Assembly: GCA_947494645.1 (NCBI GenBank)
Contig: CANLVO010000001.1
Location: forward strand, 372,001-436,000
Length of the DNA stretch: 64,000 nt
Source of the DNA: an uncultured Litoreibacter sp.
Lineage (GTDB): Bacteria; Pseudomonadota; Alphaproteobacteria; Rhodobacterales; Rhodobacteraceae
Direction: 5' to 3'
Positions 53,456 to 62,323 of the stretch are shown one piece after another. Every line of letters begins with the position of its first letter. The first letter of the stretch is position 1. A program made the translations under genes and the position numbers. Under the pieces are notes generated by a model. It searched no databases, had not been told where the DNA came from, and worked only from the letters and a program-made list of their open reading frames with translations.

Positions 53456-54433
53456 GTGAAACAATTGGATGACTTGGCCAAAGACGTCGCGGCGCAGGAC
53501 CGCCGGGCACTCGCGCGCGCCATCACCTTGGTGGAAAGCGCGCGAACAGATCATCAAGAGCAGGCGCAGGCCTTGCTGCAAAGGCTGTCAGGCCATGGCC
53601 ACCAAGCGCTCCGCATCGGTCTGTCCGGCACGCCGGGTGTCGGCAAATCCACCTTTATCGAGGCGTTCGGTATACTTCTGACAGGGCGCGGCCTGAAAGT
53701 CGCCGTTTTGGCTGTAGATCCCAGCTCAACCCGCTCGGGTGGCTCCATTCTGGGCGACAAGACGCGCATGGACCGGCTGTCACGTCACCCAAACGCGTTC
53801 ATCCGGCCCTCCCCATCGCAATCTCACTTGGGCGGGGTGGGGCGGCGCACCCGGGCAGTGGTGGCGCTCTGCGAGGCGGCCCGGTTCGACGTGATCCTGA
53901 TCGAGACCGTCGGCGTCGGCCAATCCGAGACGATGGTGGCCGAGATGTCGGATATCTTCACGCTCCTTCTGGCGCCTGCAGGCGGTGACGAGCTGCAAGG
54001 CGTCAAGCGCGGCATCATGGAAAGTGCCGATCTGATCCTCGTCAACAAGGCGGATGGGGACCTCAAGCCCGCCGCCATCCGCACCACTGCAGATTACGCG
54101 GGCGCGTTGCGGCTGCTCCGCAAACGCGCTCAGGATCCCGATGGCTTTCCCAAGGCGCAGCCCGTCTCAGCCCTGCATGAAGAGGGGCTCGCGCAGGTCT
54201 GGGACGATATGACCACCCTCGCGCAGTGGCGCAAAGACCACGGCCACTGGGACAAGACCCGCAAACGTCAGGCCGTGCATTGGTTCGAGGAAGAGGTCCG
54301 CACCGGGCTTCTTGCCCGCCTGAAAGACGACCCTGAAATCAGCGCGAAGATGCAGGCGCTGGCCCTTGAGGTGCAGGACAACGCGCTGGCGCCGGACCTT
54401 GCCGCCCAAACCCTGCTCGATGCGCTGCGTTAA
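53456..54433 (+). CDS. meaB: Methylmalonyl-CoA mutase-associated GTPase MeaB
   Basis: GTG start; 325 residues. G1/Walker A is GTPGVGKST at residues 58-66, followed by [22 protein letters not shown] (G2 region), ETVGVGQSE (G3) and NKADGD (G4). It is the G-protein chaperone that protects and reloads B12-dependent methylmalonyl-CoA mutase. The mutase gene is not in the window; together with prpE it indicates a propionyl-CoA to succinyl-CoA route. Confidence 0.94.
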   Translation: MKQLDDLAKDVAAQDRRALARAITLVESARTDHQEQAQALLQRLSGHGHQALRIGLSGTPGVGKSTFIEAFGILLTGRGLKVAVLAVDPSSTRSGGSILGDKTRMDRLSRHPNAFIRPSPSQSHLGGVGRRTRAVVALCEAARFDVILIETVGVGQSETMVAEMSDIFTLLLAPAGGDELQGVKRGIMESADLILVNKADGDLKPAAIRTTADYAGALRLLRKRAQDPDGFPKAQPVSALHEEGLAQVWDDMTTLAQWRKDHGHWDKTRKRQAVHWFEEEVRTGLLARLKDDPEISAKMQALALEVQDNALAPDLAAQTLLDALR

Positions 54434-54435
54434 CC

Positions 54436-54505
54436 CCCATCATTGCTTCAAAAATACCTCCGGGGGGCGAGCGTAGCGAGCGGGGCAGAGCCCCATAAAA
54501 CAAAG
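54436..54505 (-). repeat. Dispersed element, copy 3 (inverted)
   Basis: Read on the minus strand it ends GGAGGTATTTTTGAAGCAAT then GATGGGGG, the same core as the elements at 25821 and 34131. Upstream of it in that orientation are GGGGC-AGA-GCCCC-type hairpins and a GCGAGCG direct repeat rather than the GAGGA stem. It lies between meaB and rpmB. Confidence 0.6.
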
Positions 54506-54639
54506 GCGACCTGCGCAGCAGGGCATTTTGGCTGCATTTGCCCATTCCGGGTTGACGCCCGAAGACTCACTGGCTACATCACGCGGACAGAATTTCAGGG
54601 GCGGGCCACCGCCCTTTTACGTTATGAAAAGGAAACGTC

Positions 54640-54924
54640 ATGTCTCGCGTTTGCGAACTCACTGGTAAAGGTCCGATGGTCGGCAACAATGTCAGCCACG
54701 CCAAGAACAGAACCCGTCGTCGTTTTCTGCCGAACCTCAATGATGTGACGCTGACCTCCGACACGCTGGGCCAGTCTTTCAAGTTCCGCATCTCGGCAGC
54801 GGCGCTGCGCACCGTGGACCACCGCGGGGGCCTCGACGGCTTCATGGCGAAAGCCAAAGACGCAGAGCTTTCCGCGAAAGCGCTCAAAGTCAAAAAAGAC
54901 ATCGCCAAGCAGGCCTCGGCTTAA
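54640..54924 (+). CDS. rpmB: Ribosomal protein bL28
   Basis: 94 residues, the alphaproteobacterial length. The N-terminus [27 protein letters not shown] is the L28 signature, with [11 protein letters not shown] next. Component of the 50S subunit. A clear intrinsic terminator follows. Confidence 0.97.
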   Translation: MSRVCELTGKGPMVGNNVSHAKNRTRRRFLPNLNDVTLTSDTLGQSFKFRISAAALRTVDHRGGLDGFMAKAKDAELSAKALKVKKDIAKQASA

Positions 54925-54954
54925 CCGCCACTGCTCCGGCACACTCGAATAATG

Positions 54955-54984
54955 GCCCCGCTTCGCAAGAGGCGGGGCTTTTTT
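54955..54984 (+). terminator. Intrinsic terminator of rpmB
   Basis: GCCCCGC (54955-54961) pairs with GCGGGGC (54972-54978), followed directly by six T's; 30 bases after the rpmB stop. Confidence 0.9.
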
Positions 54985-55102
54985 GTATGTCTGGCCCTGC
55001 GCGCTCACGAAAACTGGCCTGCGGCAAAATTTCGCGTGATCAGGCCCCCTCAAACGCTCCCATCTGCTTCACAATGATGGGGTAGGGGCGTATCGCTAGA
55101 GA

Positions 55103-55447
55103 ATGAGCATCTTGCGCAGACTTCTCACAACTCTGCTGGTTTTTGCGACGCTGGCGGCGTCCGGGCCAATGGCGGTGGCGCGGGCCACGCCGCAGGGTCA
55201 GATCATCGTGATCTGCACCGGCGATGGTCCGCAAGAAATCATGCTCGGCGCGGATGGCACCCCAATGACGCCGGTGCCGCATTGTCCCGAGTGCAGCCTT
55301 CAGTTGCTGGCAACCCTGCCTGCTGCGGCCAGCCACACAAGACCCGATGTTACGCTCAGCTGGCTTGAGCCACATCGTGAGACTGTCGCAAATACGTCCC
55401 GGCGACCCTGGGTTGCCAATGCCCGCGCGCCGCCGCGCCTGTCTTGA
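55103..55447 (+). CDS. DUF2946-like small secreted protein
   Basis: 114 residues with a signal peptide (residues 1-25). The mature part has IVICTGDGPQEIMLGADG and a PHCPECS motif, the layout of DUF2946-type proteins that accompany copper and metal uptake genes. It is 41 bases before the PCu(A)C gene and probably shares its operon. A metal role is inferred from the Cys/His motif and the neighbour. Confidence 0.65.
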   Translation: MSILRRLLTTLLVFATLAASGPMAVARATPQGQIIVICTGDGPQEIMLGADGTPMTPVPHCPECSLQLLATLPAAASHTRPDVTLSWLEPHRETVANTSRRPWVANARAPPRLS

Positions 55448-55488
55448 CCGAAACTCTCCTCAAGACCCGCATATAAAGGACGACACAG

Positions 55489-56064
55489 ATGTCTCTCAAA
55501 TCTCTCGCGGCAGCCCTGGCGCTGTCAGTTTTCACGCTTCCCGCATTGGCCGGGGAGGCCAAGATCAAAGTCATGGACCCCTATGCACGGGCCTCCACCC
55601 CAAGCTCTACCTCGGGCGCGATCTTTTTCGAGGTGATGAACCACGGCGCAGCAGATAGGCTCATCGCGGCCTCCACGCCTGCGGCCAACATGACCATGCT
55701 GCACACCCATGAAGAAGACGCCAACGGCGTTATGAAGATGCTCCATGTCGAGGAGGGCTTCGAAGTGCCCGCCAACGGCACTCTGACGCTGGAGCGCGGC
55801 GGCAATCACGTCATGCTCATGGGTCTGACAGGGTCGCTGGAGCAAGGCGACACCGTGCCGCTCACCCTGATTTTCGAGCAAGCCGGTGAGGTCACCGTCG
55901 AGGTTCCAGTCGATCTCAAGCGCAAGCCGGGCGCTCATGGTGCTCATGGCGGGCACGGTGATCATGGGGAAGATCATGAGGAATACGACGGCCACGACAT
56001 CCACGGCCATAACCAAAGCGGCGGGTCAGAAACCGCGCCAACCACGGTTAAGCATAAAGTTTAG
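55489..56064 (+). CDS. Copper chaperone PCu(A)C family protein
   Basis: 191 residues: signal peptide (1-21), then a PCu(A)C domain with the copper-binding set spread over MTMLHTHEEDANGVMKM and GGNHVMLMGLTG (His and Met ligands). The C-terminal tail (about 150-191) is very rich in His, Gly, Asp and Glu (HGAHGGHGDHGEDHEE), an extra metal-binding arm not found in short family members. It delivers Cu(I) to cytochrome oxidase in the periplasm. Confidence 0.92.
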   Translation: MSLKSLAAALALSVFTLPALAGEAKIKVMDPYARASTPSSTSGAIFFEVMNHGAADRLIAASTPAANMTMLHTHEEDANGVMKMLHVEEGFEVPANGTLTLERGGNHVMLMGLTGSLEQGDTVPLTLIFEQAGEVTVEVPVDLKRKPGAHGAHGGHGDHGEDHEEYDGHDIHGHNQSGGSETAPTTVKHKV

Positions 56065-56085
56065 GCGTCTCTACCCAGTTTTAGG

Positions 56086-56110
56086 GAGGGCAATCCCAAT
56101 TATTGCCCTC
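56086..56110. terminator. Hairpin after the copper chaperone gene
   Basis: GAGGGCAAT (56086-56094) pairs perfectly with ATTGCCCTC (56102-56110) around a seven-base loop, 21 bases after the stop codon. No T-run follows, so it may be a processing or stabilising hairpin. Confidence 0.5.
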
Positions 56111-56171
56111 TCTGCAATCACTTAAGCGAGAAAATCCGCAATTTCGCGTTTTTTGTGGTTCTCAGAATACA

Positions 56172-56205
56172 TTCCAAAAGGTAAGGAAAACCATACCTTT
56201 TGGAA
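56172..56205. promoter_or_regulatory. Perfect inverted repeat over the phosphatase start region
   Basis: TTCCAAAAGGTA (56172-56183) and TACCTTTTGGAA (56194-56205) are perfectly complementary with a 10-base spacer. The repeat ends five bases before the phosphatase ATG at 56211, and the only SD-like GGA lies in the right arm. It could be a regulator operator, or an RNA hairpin that hides the ribosome-binding site. Confidence 0.65.
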
Positions 56206-56210
56206 ATGCT

Positions 56211-56672
56211 ATGTCCCCTAGTGTCCTCTTCGTTTGTCTTGGCAATATTTGCCGGTCACCACTTGCTGCTGCCATCCTGCGCAAGCAAGCGGCGGAGCTT
56301 GGCGCGTCGATCAAAATCGACAGCGTCGGAACTGGCGGCTGGCACATAGGGCAAGGCGCTGACGCACGTGCGGTCGTGGCCGGACGGGTGCATGGGTTCG
56401 ACCTCGCTGACCACGTCGCCCGGCAGCTTTCGGAAAAAGACCTCGAAGCGTTCGACCTCATTTTGGTCATGGACCGCGAGAACCACGGACAAGTCGCCAA
56501 AATGGCCTCCGACGCGCAGATGAAAAAGGTCGCCTATGTCGCGTCCTTTGGCACAAATCCCGATGATCTAGATGTGCCGGACCCATACTACACAGGCCGA
56601 TTTGACCCGCTGATTGCAAAGCTTGAGGACTGCGTCGCGGGTATCCTGCGTCAGGTCACCGCAGAGCAGTAA
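56211..56672 (+). CDS. Low-molecular-weight protein-tyrosine phosphatase
   Basis: Start at 56211 (MSPSVLFVCLGNICRSP); 153 residues. The catalytic P-loop CLGNICRSP is at residues 9-17, and the acid-loop Asp is in DVPDPYYTG near residue 125. It removes phosphate from tyrosine or small arsenate/phosphate esters. The upstream inverted repeat suggests its expression is controlled. Its 3' end overlaps the convergent lipoprotein gene by 22 bases. Confidence 0.93.
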   Translation: MSPSVLFVCLGNICRSPLAAAILRKQAAELGASIKIDSVGTGGWHIGQGADARAVVAGRVHGFDLADHVARQLSEKDLEAFDLILVMDRENHGQVAKMASDAQMKKVAYVASFGTNPDDLDVPDPYYTGRFDPLIAKLEDCVAGILRQVTAEQ

Positions 56673-57037
56673 CGCCGCGCATCCTCGACATAAAGCTTGT
56701 AGCGATCCCAAAACGCCTCATTTGATCGGTTGTCCGACTGCCGCACATCCTGAGCCCGTTGCGGGTCGGCGTAAAACCCGGCTGACAGCCGTTGATCCGC
56801 CTCCGACAAATGCCGGTTCGCCATCGCTTGGACGCAGCCACACAGGGCGCGGTTTGCTGCATCACGCCCGGACCGGTTGCACGCCTGCGAGATCGGCCCG
56901 CTGGCCACCTGAACCGACGCGCCCGCGGACGGCGTACTCAGCCGTGGGCTTGGCCCGCCGCCACATGCCGCAAGGCTCAACACAAGGCCCAAAGCGGCCG
57001 CACGAAAATAGGGGGACTGCATGTTCTCTAGAGCCAT
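56651..57037 (-). CDS. Small lipoprotein, Rhodobacterales type
   Basis: Start at 57037 or 57022; about 128 residues. Lipoprotein signal with lipobox LAAC then GGG. The mature domain has four cysteines in CNRSGRDAANRALCGC and a final RYCSAV, and AFWDRYKLYVEDA near the end. Proteins of this pattern are common in Rhodobacterales and are sometimes named arginine transporter without evidence. Function unknown. Confidence 0.75.
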   Translation of the reverse strand: MALENMQSPYFRAAALGLVLSLAACGGGPSPRLSTPSAGASVQVASGPISQACNRSGRDAANRALCGCVQAMANRHLSEADQRLSAGFYADPQRAQDVRQSDNRSNEAFWDRYKLYVEDARRYCSAVT

Positions 57038-57147
57038 GTTTCTTGCCTCTCTCGCCTCTGATGTCGGGGTCACGCTGCCAATACCACCGCGCCGCCGATC
57101 CGGGTTCGCCCGCATATTCTGGCGCGGGTCATTGCCCTGCATCATGC

Positions 57148-57179
57148 AAAAAATCCTGCCAAATGACAATTGGCAGGAT
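57148..57179 (-). terminator. Intrinsic terminator, minus strand
   Basis: On the minus strand ATCCTGCCAA and TTGGCAGGAT pair over 10 bases around a seven-base loop and are followed by a T-run (complement of the A's at 57148-57153). It ends transcription of the small secreted protein gene at 57223-57537. Confidence 0.85.
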
Positions 57180-57222
57180 GCTCACAATCGCGATGTCAAA
57201 GCTGGGGCAGGCGGGCGGTCGC

Positions 57223-57537
57223 CTAGTGCGTAGCGCCGTCTTTCACCAAGATCAGTTTACCGGTGCTGTGCCGTCCCGGCTTGGTGACGCCGGGTCCGGG
57301 CAAAACGCTGGTCCCGGTGGTCACGCCAACAGTACTGGAGCGCACGATCTTGGTATTGGCTTCGCTAAACCCCTGAGGTCTGACAAGCAGACGTCCTTCA
57401 CCATTATTGGGACGGTAATTGATCGGCGACGAGTAGCTCGCCACCACACCGTGGCTATGTGCCCCATGTTTGGGATCACCCGCAATGGCGGGGGAAACAG
57501 AGCAGGCAAGAGCGGCAACAAGAGCAAAACGCAACAT
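57223..57537 (-). CDS. Small secreted hypothetical protein
   Basis: 104 residues with a signal peptide (1-19, ending PAIAG). The mature part is short, with HGAHSHG near its start and NTKIVRSSTVGVTTGTSVLPGPG. No family recognised. It is followed by a strong terminator, which supports it as an independent transcription unit. Confidence 0.65.
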   Translation of the reverse strand: MLRFALVAALACSVSPAIAGDPKHGAHSHGVVASYSSPINYRPNNGEGRLLVRPQGFSEANTKIVRSSTVGVTTGTSVLPGPGVTKPGRHSTGKLILVKDGATH

Positions 57538-57767
57538 CGGAAAAACCTTGGAACAGGTGAGGGGTAACAGCGCGAGGCTTTACCTTCTGTTAACTCTTTC
57601 AGGCCGTCAAGTTTTCGCCACATTTGGACGGGAATGTCCGGAGATTGCCTTTATTTCCAAGGCCAGAACGCAAAATTCAGGCTCATCGTTTCACAAGTGG
57701 AAACAACCGCGCCATCTTCTCGCCTCAATTCACGGCGCCATTCCGACGAAGTGAGTCGCGCTCAGCG
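57538..57767. other. Intergenic region
   Basis: About 230 bases between the small secreted protein gene and the end of the MT-A70 gene. It should hold the promoter of the minus-strand secreted protein; nothing else is distinct. Confidence 0.5.
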
Positions 57768-58400
57768 CTACTCCGCAGCTTGGCCCGATTGCGAGTGGTT
57801 GGCGTAGGTGTCCCATGTCGGCGCGTAGTCATCTGACTGGTTGCCCCAGACTGTCCAACCCTTGCGTGGCCCTCGGGCAAACAGCTCTAGCCGGGAGCCA
57901 AAACTGCAGGCCTCGATCAGGTCATATTGCTCGTCCGGTTTGCGGCTGTGCTCGCGTTTCTGGGTGGAGATGATGTTCTCTTGCGACCGCCCCGGCTGCA
58001 GCGTCCGCGCATTCTTGCCGCGCACCCCAAAGAGCAGCACCTCGGTGACATTGCGGAAGTAAAACCCCACGCCACGCCGGTCCGGCCCGCCATCTTTGCG
58101 GATTTTGTACCAGATGATGTTCGACTTATAGGCAAAGCCCCAGGCCTCCATCACGCGCAGCCCCTCGGGCAGCAGCGCATTGGGCACCCACATATACAGA
58201 TGCGCCGGATCGCCCGCAAAATCGGCCACCGGCATCTCGCATATCTCATCAAGCGCCATCGTGGGATACCGCGCCAGCCGTTTATGCTCAGGCGCCATCT
58301 TCCCGGTGCGGTTTTGAAACTGCCAGGGCGGGTCGGCCAGAATGGTCTGGAAGGTTTGCCCCTTGAGGTCGGCGCGCAAGGCGTCGGCGGCGCTGGTCAT
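57768..58400 (-). CDS. MT-A70-family adenine methyltransferase (modification enzyme)
   Basis: 210 residues. The catalytic DPPW is at residues 23-26 (ILADPPWQFQN), followed by YPTMALDEICEMPV and VTEVLLFGVRGK, the bacterial MT-A70 N6-adenine DNA methyltransferase pattern. Its start overlaps the stop of the restriction enzyme gene (ATGA), so it is the likely protecting methylase of that enzyme. Confidence 0.88.
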   Translation of the reverse strand: MTSAADALRADLKGQTFQTILADPPWQFQNRTGKMAPEHKRLARYPTMALDEICEMPVADFAGDPAHLYMWVPNALLPEGLRVMEAWGFAYKSNIIWYKIRKDGGPDRRGVGFYFRNVTEVLLFGVRGKNARTLQPGRSQENIISTQKREHSRKPDEQYDLIEACSFGSRLELFARGPRKGWTVWGNQSDDYAPTWDTYANHSQSGQAAE

Positions 58401-58990
58401 GTCTCATCATCCTCAAATAGCTTGGGCGATATGCCGAACACCAAAAGCGGGCAGCCCGCGCCGCCGCCGCCCTCGATCCGGGGCAACAGCTTGCCCATAT
58501 GCGTCGTCGACGCCCCGTAGGACGTGCCGCGCCCGATCTCTTTGAATATGGTCTGCAAGTCGTCGCACCGTGTGATGATCACGCCCACACTAACCGCGTG
58601 CAGATCAAACAACAGCCGAAAATTGTTCAGGTCGCGGTCAAAAAACGGGTCCTTGTTGTTCCACTCGATCTCAAGCGCCACGCGGTTGCGAAAACAATCG
58701 ACCGAATGAGTGGGGCTGTCGGTATAGGAGCCGTCCACATAAACGCCGGTCTTGAAATCCTTCTCCACCCAGCCGCGCCCATAAAGCGCTCCGTCAATGA
58801 ACTCCGACACCTTCGACTTGCGCCCGCCCCCTTGGGTGATCCACGACTTCTTTAGCCGAAAGTTTGAGAGCACATCCAGGATGTCCTCCCACTCGTTAGG
58901 AAAGTCCTGCGACAAGATCGCCGACGCATGCCGCCACTCATGGCACTCGTAATGCGCAGCGATAAAAGGAGGCAATCGGTCTTGCAACAT
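58397..58990 (-). CDS. BglII/BstYI-like type II restriction endonuclease
   Basis: 197 residues resembling the BglII family. The active-site spacing D-X8-E-X-E is present as Asp98, Glu107, Glu109 (DCFRNRVALEIEW), compared with Asp84-Glu93-Gln95 known for BglII. The final segment LLVFGISPKLFEDD is less conserved. BglII relatives cut AGATCT or RGATCY; the actual site here is a guess. Coupled to the MT-A70 gene. Confidence 0.8.
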   Translation of the reverse strand: MLQDRLPPFIAAHYECHEWRHASAILSQDFPNEWEDILDVLSNFRLKKSWITQGGGRKSKVSEFIDGALYGRGWVEKDFKTGVYVDGSYTDSPTHSVDCFRNRVALEIEWNNKDPFFDRDLNNFRLLFDLHAVSVGVIITRCDDLQTIFKEIGRGTSYGASTTHMGKLLPRIEGGGGAGCPLLVFGISPKLFEDDET

Positions 58991-59164
58991 CTAGCGGGTC
59001 CCTCGTGAGTGGCCCACATTAGCTTGTAGCAGGGCAGGGGTTCAATGGGGAAGTCGGGCCTGAATCTTGAGCGGCAATGATTCAATTATCCGCGCTTTGA
59101 GAATGCTGACTGGCAGTCCACACCGAAAGCTGAAAGGCTCGCTGAATACCTGCTTGGGAAAGTC

Positions 59165-60301
59165 ATGGCAAAACTTGACTGGAGAACGCATCTAAATCGG
59201 AAGTGGCGGGAACGTGTTTTTCTGGCGGCTACCCGAGAGTTCGGCAAGTCCAAAGCAAGCTCCGTCGGAATTGGTGCTGTTGTGGCGTTGGCGGTCGCCT
59301 TTTTGGTTTTCGCTTTGTCGGCGATGTTTTTGGCGGCTGGCTTGTATTTGATAATGTTCGACTTCCCGAATTTGGTTGCGGCCCTCATAGGCCTTGTCCT
59401 TTTGGCCTTAGCATTGCTTGCCTTCCCCCGTGTCCGAACTCAGGGCGAGGGTTACCCAAGAGGCAGTTTCCCGAGTTTAGAGGCAACGCTCGACAGCTTA
59501 TCCGAAGAGATTGGCGCACCAAAGATATCAACCATTACACTGACCTCTGACTGGAACGCGGGTGTCCGGCAGTCAGTTCTCGGCCGCAGTTCGCATATTA
59601 CCCTAGGTTTGCCGTTCTTATATGCGGCTCAAGGCTGCGCACGCTCGGCAATCTTGGCTCACGAACTGGCACATTTGGTGAACGGCGATCCTCAACGCGG
59701 TGCTCTTGTTTCAAGAGCGGGCCAAACCCTCGACGGGTGGCTTCGAACGCTGGGTTTTGGTCCAGCTGATCCGTACGGATCAGGCATTGCAGGAGCCGGG
59801 GAGGCGGTTCGGCAGGTATTAGCATTTGTGCTCATCGGTCTGCGGTCCGTCATGGAGCGCTCGACCTTTTTTGCGTCGCAGAAGGCGGAGTATGTAGCGG
59901 ATGGATTATCTGCAAAGGTTGCGGGCAGTGCAGCAATGCGATCAGCTTTACTACTAAGCGCCATAACGGACGACTTGGACCGCGAATTGCAGTCCTTCAT
60001 CCCGAAAACCGAGAGGCGCGGGCGCGAAACTCTGGAATTCCTTCGGGAACACGTCAGAGGCAAAGAAAGCGCCGATCACGATCTGCGCGCTCAATTAAGC
60101 CGCAGCCTGTCACGCACGGACAGGTCTCATCCTCCGACGGCATACAGGCTGGCGTTTCTGGAAACCCTTGGTGAAAAGGGACGGCCAGCGGTCGTGGATG
60201 ACGAGACATGGAGCAAGATTTGGCGCGAGTTGGAGCCGCATCTGGAAGCTGCGGGGGCAGAGGTTCTAAGTCGCCGCGAGCTCCAAGCCCCGATTCACTG
60301 A
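59165..60301 (+). CDS. M48-family membrane metallopeptidase
   Basis: 378 residues: two membrane helices (about 33-65 and 67-88), then a zinc protease domain with HELAH at 166-170 and the third ligand Glu242 in QKAEYVADGLSA. Htpx/Ste24-like enzymes of this kind cut membrane or misfolded proteins. Codon use is less G+C-rich than the core genes. Divergent from the restriction pair, so it may have been acquired with it. Confidence 0.82.
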   Translation: MAKLDWRTHLNRKWRERVFLAATREFGKSKASSVGIGAVVALAVAFLVFALSAMFLAAGLYLIMFDFPNLVAALIGLVLLALALLAFPRVRTQGEGYPRGSFPSLEATLDSLSEEIGAPKISTITLTSDWNAGVRQSVLGRSSHITLGLPFLYAAQGCARSAILAHELAHLVNGDPQRGALVSRAGQTLDGWLRTLGFGPADPYGSGIAGAGEAVRQVLAFVLIGLRSVMERSTFFASQKAEYVADGLSAKVAGSAAMRSALLLSAITDDLDRELQSFIPKTERRGRETLEFLREHVRGKESADHDLRAQLSRSLSRTDRSHPPTAYRLAFLETLGEKGRPAVVDDETWSKIWRELEPHLEAAGAEVLSRRELQAPIH

Positions 60302-60320
60302 ACATTCACGCCTTGGTAGC

Positions 60321-61037
60321 CTACTCAATCTTCACATCCGTCCGGACCTGAAACCGCTCGGCGTCGAAGATGGCGACGGAGACTTCCATGAGTGACCCGT
60401 CCTCCACGAAAAGCTGGGCCTCGATCTCGAGCGCCGGGCTGGCGGGGGGCAGGCCCATGATGCGGGCGGGGGCGTCGGGGCAGGCGATGGCGCGCACGGA
60501 CTGGCTGACGCGGCTCACAGAGACCGAAAACGTCTGCTCGATCATCCGGTAAACGGAGGCCTCGCCCGTGTTCAGCAAGGGTTCAATCGCTGCAAACCGC
60601 GCGGGCACATAGACGCGGTTGACGCTGAACGGGTTGACCTCGCCCGCCATTGTGCGCGCGCCGGTGACCTCCAGCCAATGCCCCGTTTCGCTGACCAGAC
60701 CGCTCAAAGCTGCCACGTCTTCGGTGCGCACGGTGCGGGTGTCGTGGATGACAAACTTGGTCTCCCGCCCCAGGCTCAACAGCTCCTCGATCCCGGTGGT
60801 GGCCATGTTGAAGCGCTGCTTGGGCGTGTCAGAGATAATCTCCGTGCCCGCCCGCTTCTTGCGCCGCAGCACGCCAGAGGCCTCCAGCTCGGCAAAAGCC
60901 AGACGCAAGGTGGAGCGGCTGACGCCAAGCTCGGCGGCATAGTCCCCCTCGGGCGGCAGGCGGTCACCCACCTTCAGGGCGCCGGACTGAATCTCGCCCA
61001 GTATCTGGTCGCAAACGCGTGCGTAAAGTGTGCTCAT
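60321..61037 (-). CDS. GntR-family regulator with UTRA domain
   Basis: Start at 61037 (MSTLYARVCDQIL), overlapping the dctM stop in ATGA; 238 residues. The winged helix is at about residues 3-65 (GDRLPPEGDYAAELGVSRSTLRLAF), followed by a UTRA effector-binding domain (about 85-235), as in HutC-type regulators. It is last in the TRAP operon and probably senses the transported compound. Confidence 0.9.
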   Translation of the reverse strand: MSTLYARVCDQILGEIQSGALKVGDRLPPEGDYAAELGVSRSTLRLAFAELEASGVLRRKKRAGTEIISDTPKQRFNMATTGIEELLSLGRETKFVIHDTRTVRTEDVAALSGLVSETGHWLEVTGARTMAGEVNPFSVNRVYVPARFAAIEPLLNTGEASVYRMIEQTFSVSVSRVSQSVRAIACPDAPARIMGLPPASPALEIEAQLFVEDGSLMEVSVAIFDAERFQVRTDVKIE

Positions 61038-62323
61038 CTCAAGGTCCCCGGCAGCCACAAGGCCAGTTGCGGGAAAATAGCGAGTATCAGCGCGAATACG
61101 AGCAGCAAAATGAAAAAGGGCACAGCGGCGCGGGCAATGGTGCCGATGCCTTCGCCGGTTTGCGACTGGATCACGAAGAGGTTGAACCCGATGGGCGGGG
61201 TGATCTGGCTGATTTCTACGGCGACCACCACGAAAATGCCAAACCAGATCGGGTCATAGCCCGCAGCCGTGACCAGCGGCAAAGTGATCGGCAGCGTCAT
61301 GACGATGATCGAGGTGCCATCAAGAAACATGCCGAGGATGGCGTAAAAAGCCAGCAGCACCACGATCAGCGCAAAGGGCGACAAGCCAAGGGCCGCGATC
61401 TGCGCGGCGATGGCTTTAGGGATGCCCAGAAACCCAAAAGCGGAATTCAGCAACGCCGCGCCCACGATGATCAGGCCGATCATGGCCGAGGTGCGCACGG
61501 CGCGACGCCCGGCACGGATCATGGTGGGCAGCGAAAACCGCCCCATCAGGATCGAGATCACAACCGCCCCCAACACCCCGATTGCGGCGAGTTCGGTCAC
61601 GCTGGCCAACCCCATGTAGAGCGAGCCCATGATGGCCGCGATCAATGCAGCGACCGGTCCGATGTCGCGCAGCCCGCGCATTCGGTCGGCCCAGCCCGGC
61701 GTTTCTGCCTTGGGCTGCGACCCGGTCATGACCTGATGCGCGGCGATGTAGCTCATATAGAGCGCCGCCAAAGCAAGGCCGGGAATGACGCCTGCAATGA
61801 ACAACTCCAGAATGGATTGCTCCGCCACGACGCCGTAAATGATCATGATAATCGAAGGCGGGATCAGGAACCCCAACGTGCCGGCACCCGCCAACGAGCC
61901 CATGGCCAGTTGGCGGTCGTAGCCACGTGCCTCCAGTTCGGGCAGGCTGACCTTGCCCACGATGGCGGTGGTGGCGGCCGACGATCCGGACACGGCGGCA
62001 AAGAGCGTCGAGCCCACCACATTTACGTGCAGCAACCCGCCCGGCAGTCGGCCCAGCCACGGGGCCAGCCCGGAAAACAGCGACCGGCCCAGACCGGCGG
62101 CGACCAGCACCTCGCTCATCAAGATGAAGAGCGGCAGCGACAGCAATGGCGTCGGGATCACCGAGCCCCAGATGACGCCGCTGGAGAAGATGTCCATTGG
62201 GATATTGGGCTTGAAGATCGACAGCAGCACATAGCCGGTGGCAAACAGCGACAGGCCGATCCAGACCGACCCCGCCAGCAAGGCCACGAACAGCAAAATT
62301 GTGACGACGGCGATCTCAAACAT
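61034..62323 (-). CDS. dctM: TRAP transporter large permease
   Basis: Start at 62323 (MFEIAVVTILLF), 429 residues with about 12 hydrophobic segments. DctM features: VSGSSAATTAIVGKVSLPE and the related second-half motif TPPIGFNLFVIQSQTG. It carries the substrate through the inner membrane by Na+/H+ symport. Overlaps dctQ by eight bases. Confidence 0.94.
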   Translation of the reverse strand: MFEIAVVTILLFVALLAGSVWIGLSLFATGYVLLSIFKPNIPMDIFSSGVIWGSVIPTPLLSLPLFILMSEVLVAAGLGRSLFSGLAPWLGRLPGGLLHVNVVGSTLFAAVSGSSAATTAIVGKVSLPELEARGYDRQLAMGSLAGAGTLGFLIPPSIIMIIYGVVAEQSILELFIAGVIPGLALAALYMSYIAAHQVMTGSQPKAETPGWADRMRGLRDIGPVAALIAAIMGSLYMGLASVTELAAIGVLGAVVISILMGRFSLPTMIRAGRRAVRTSAMIGLIIVGAALLNSAFGFLGIPKAIAAQIAALGLSPFALIVVLLAFYAILGMFLDGTSIIVMTLPITLPLVTAAGYDPIWFGIFVVVAVEISQITPPIGFNLFVIQSQTGEGIGTIARAAVPFFILLLVFALILAIFPQLALWLPGTLR

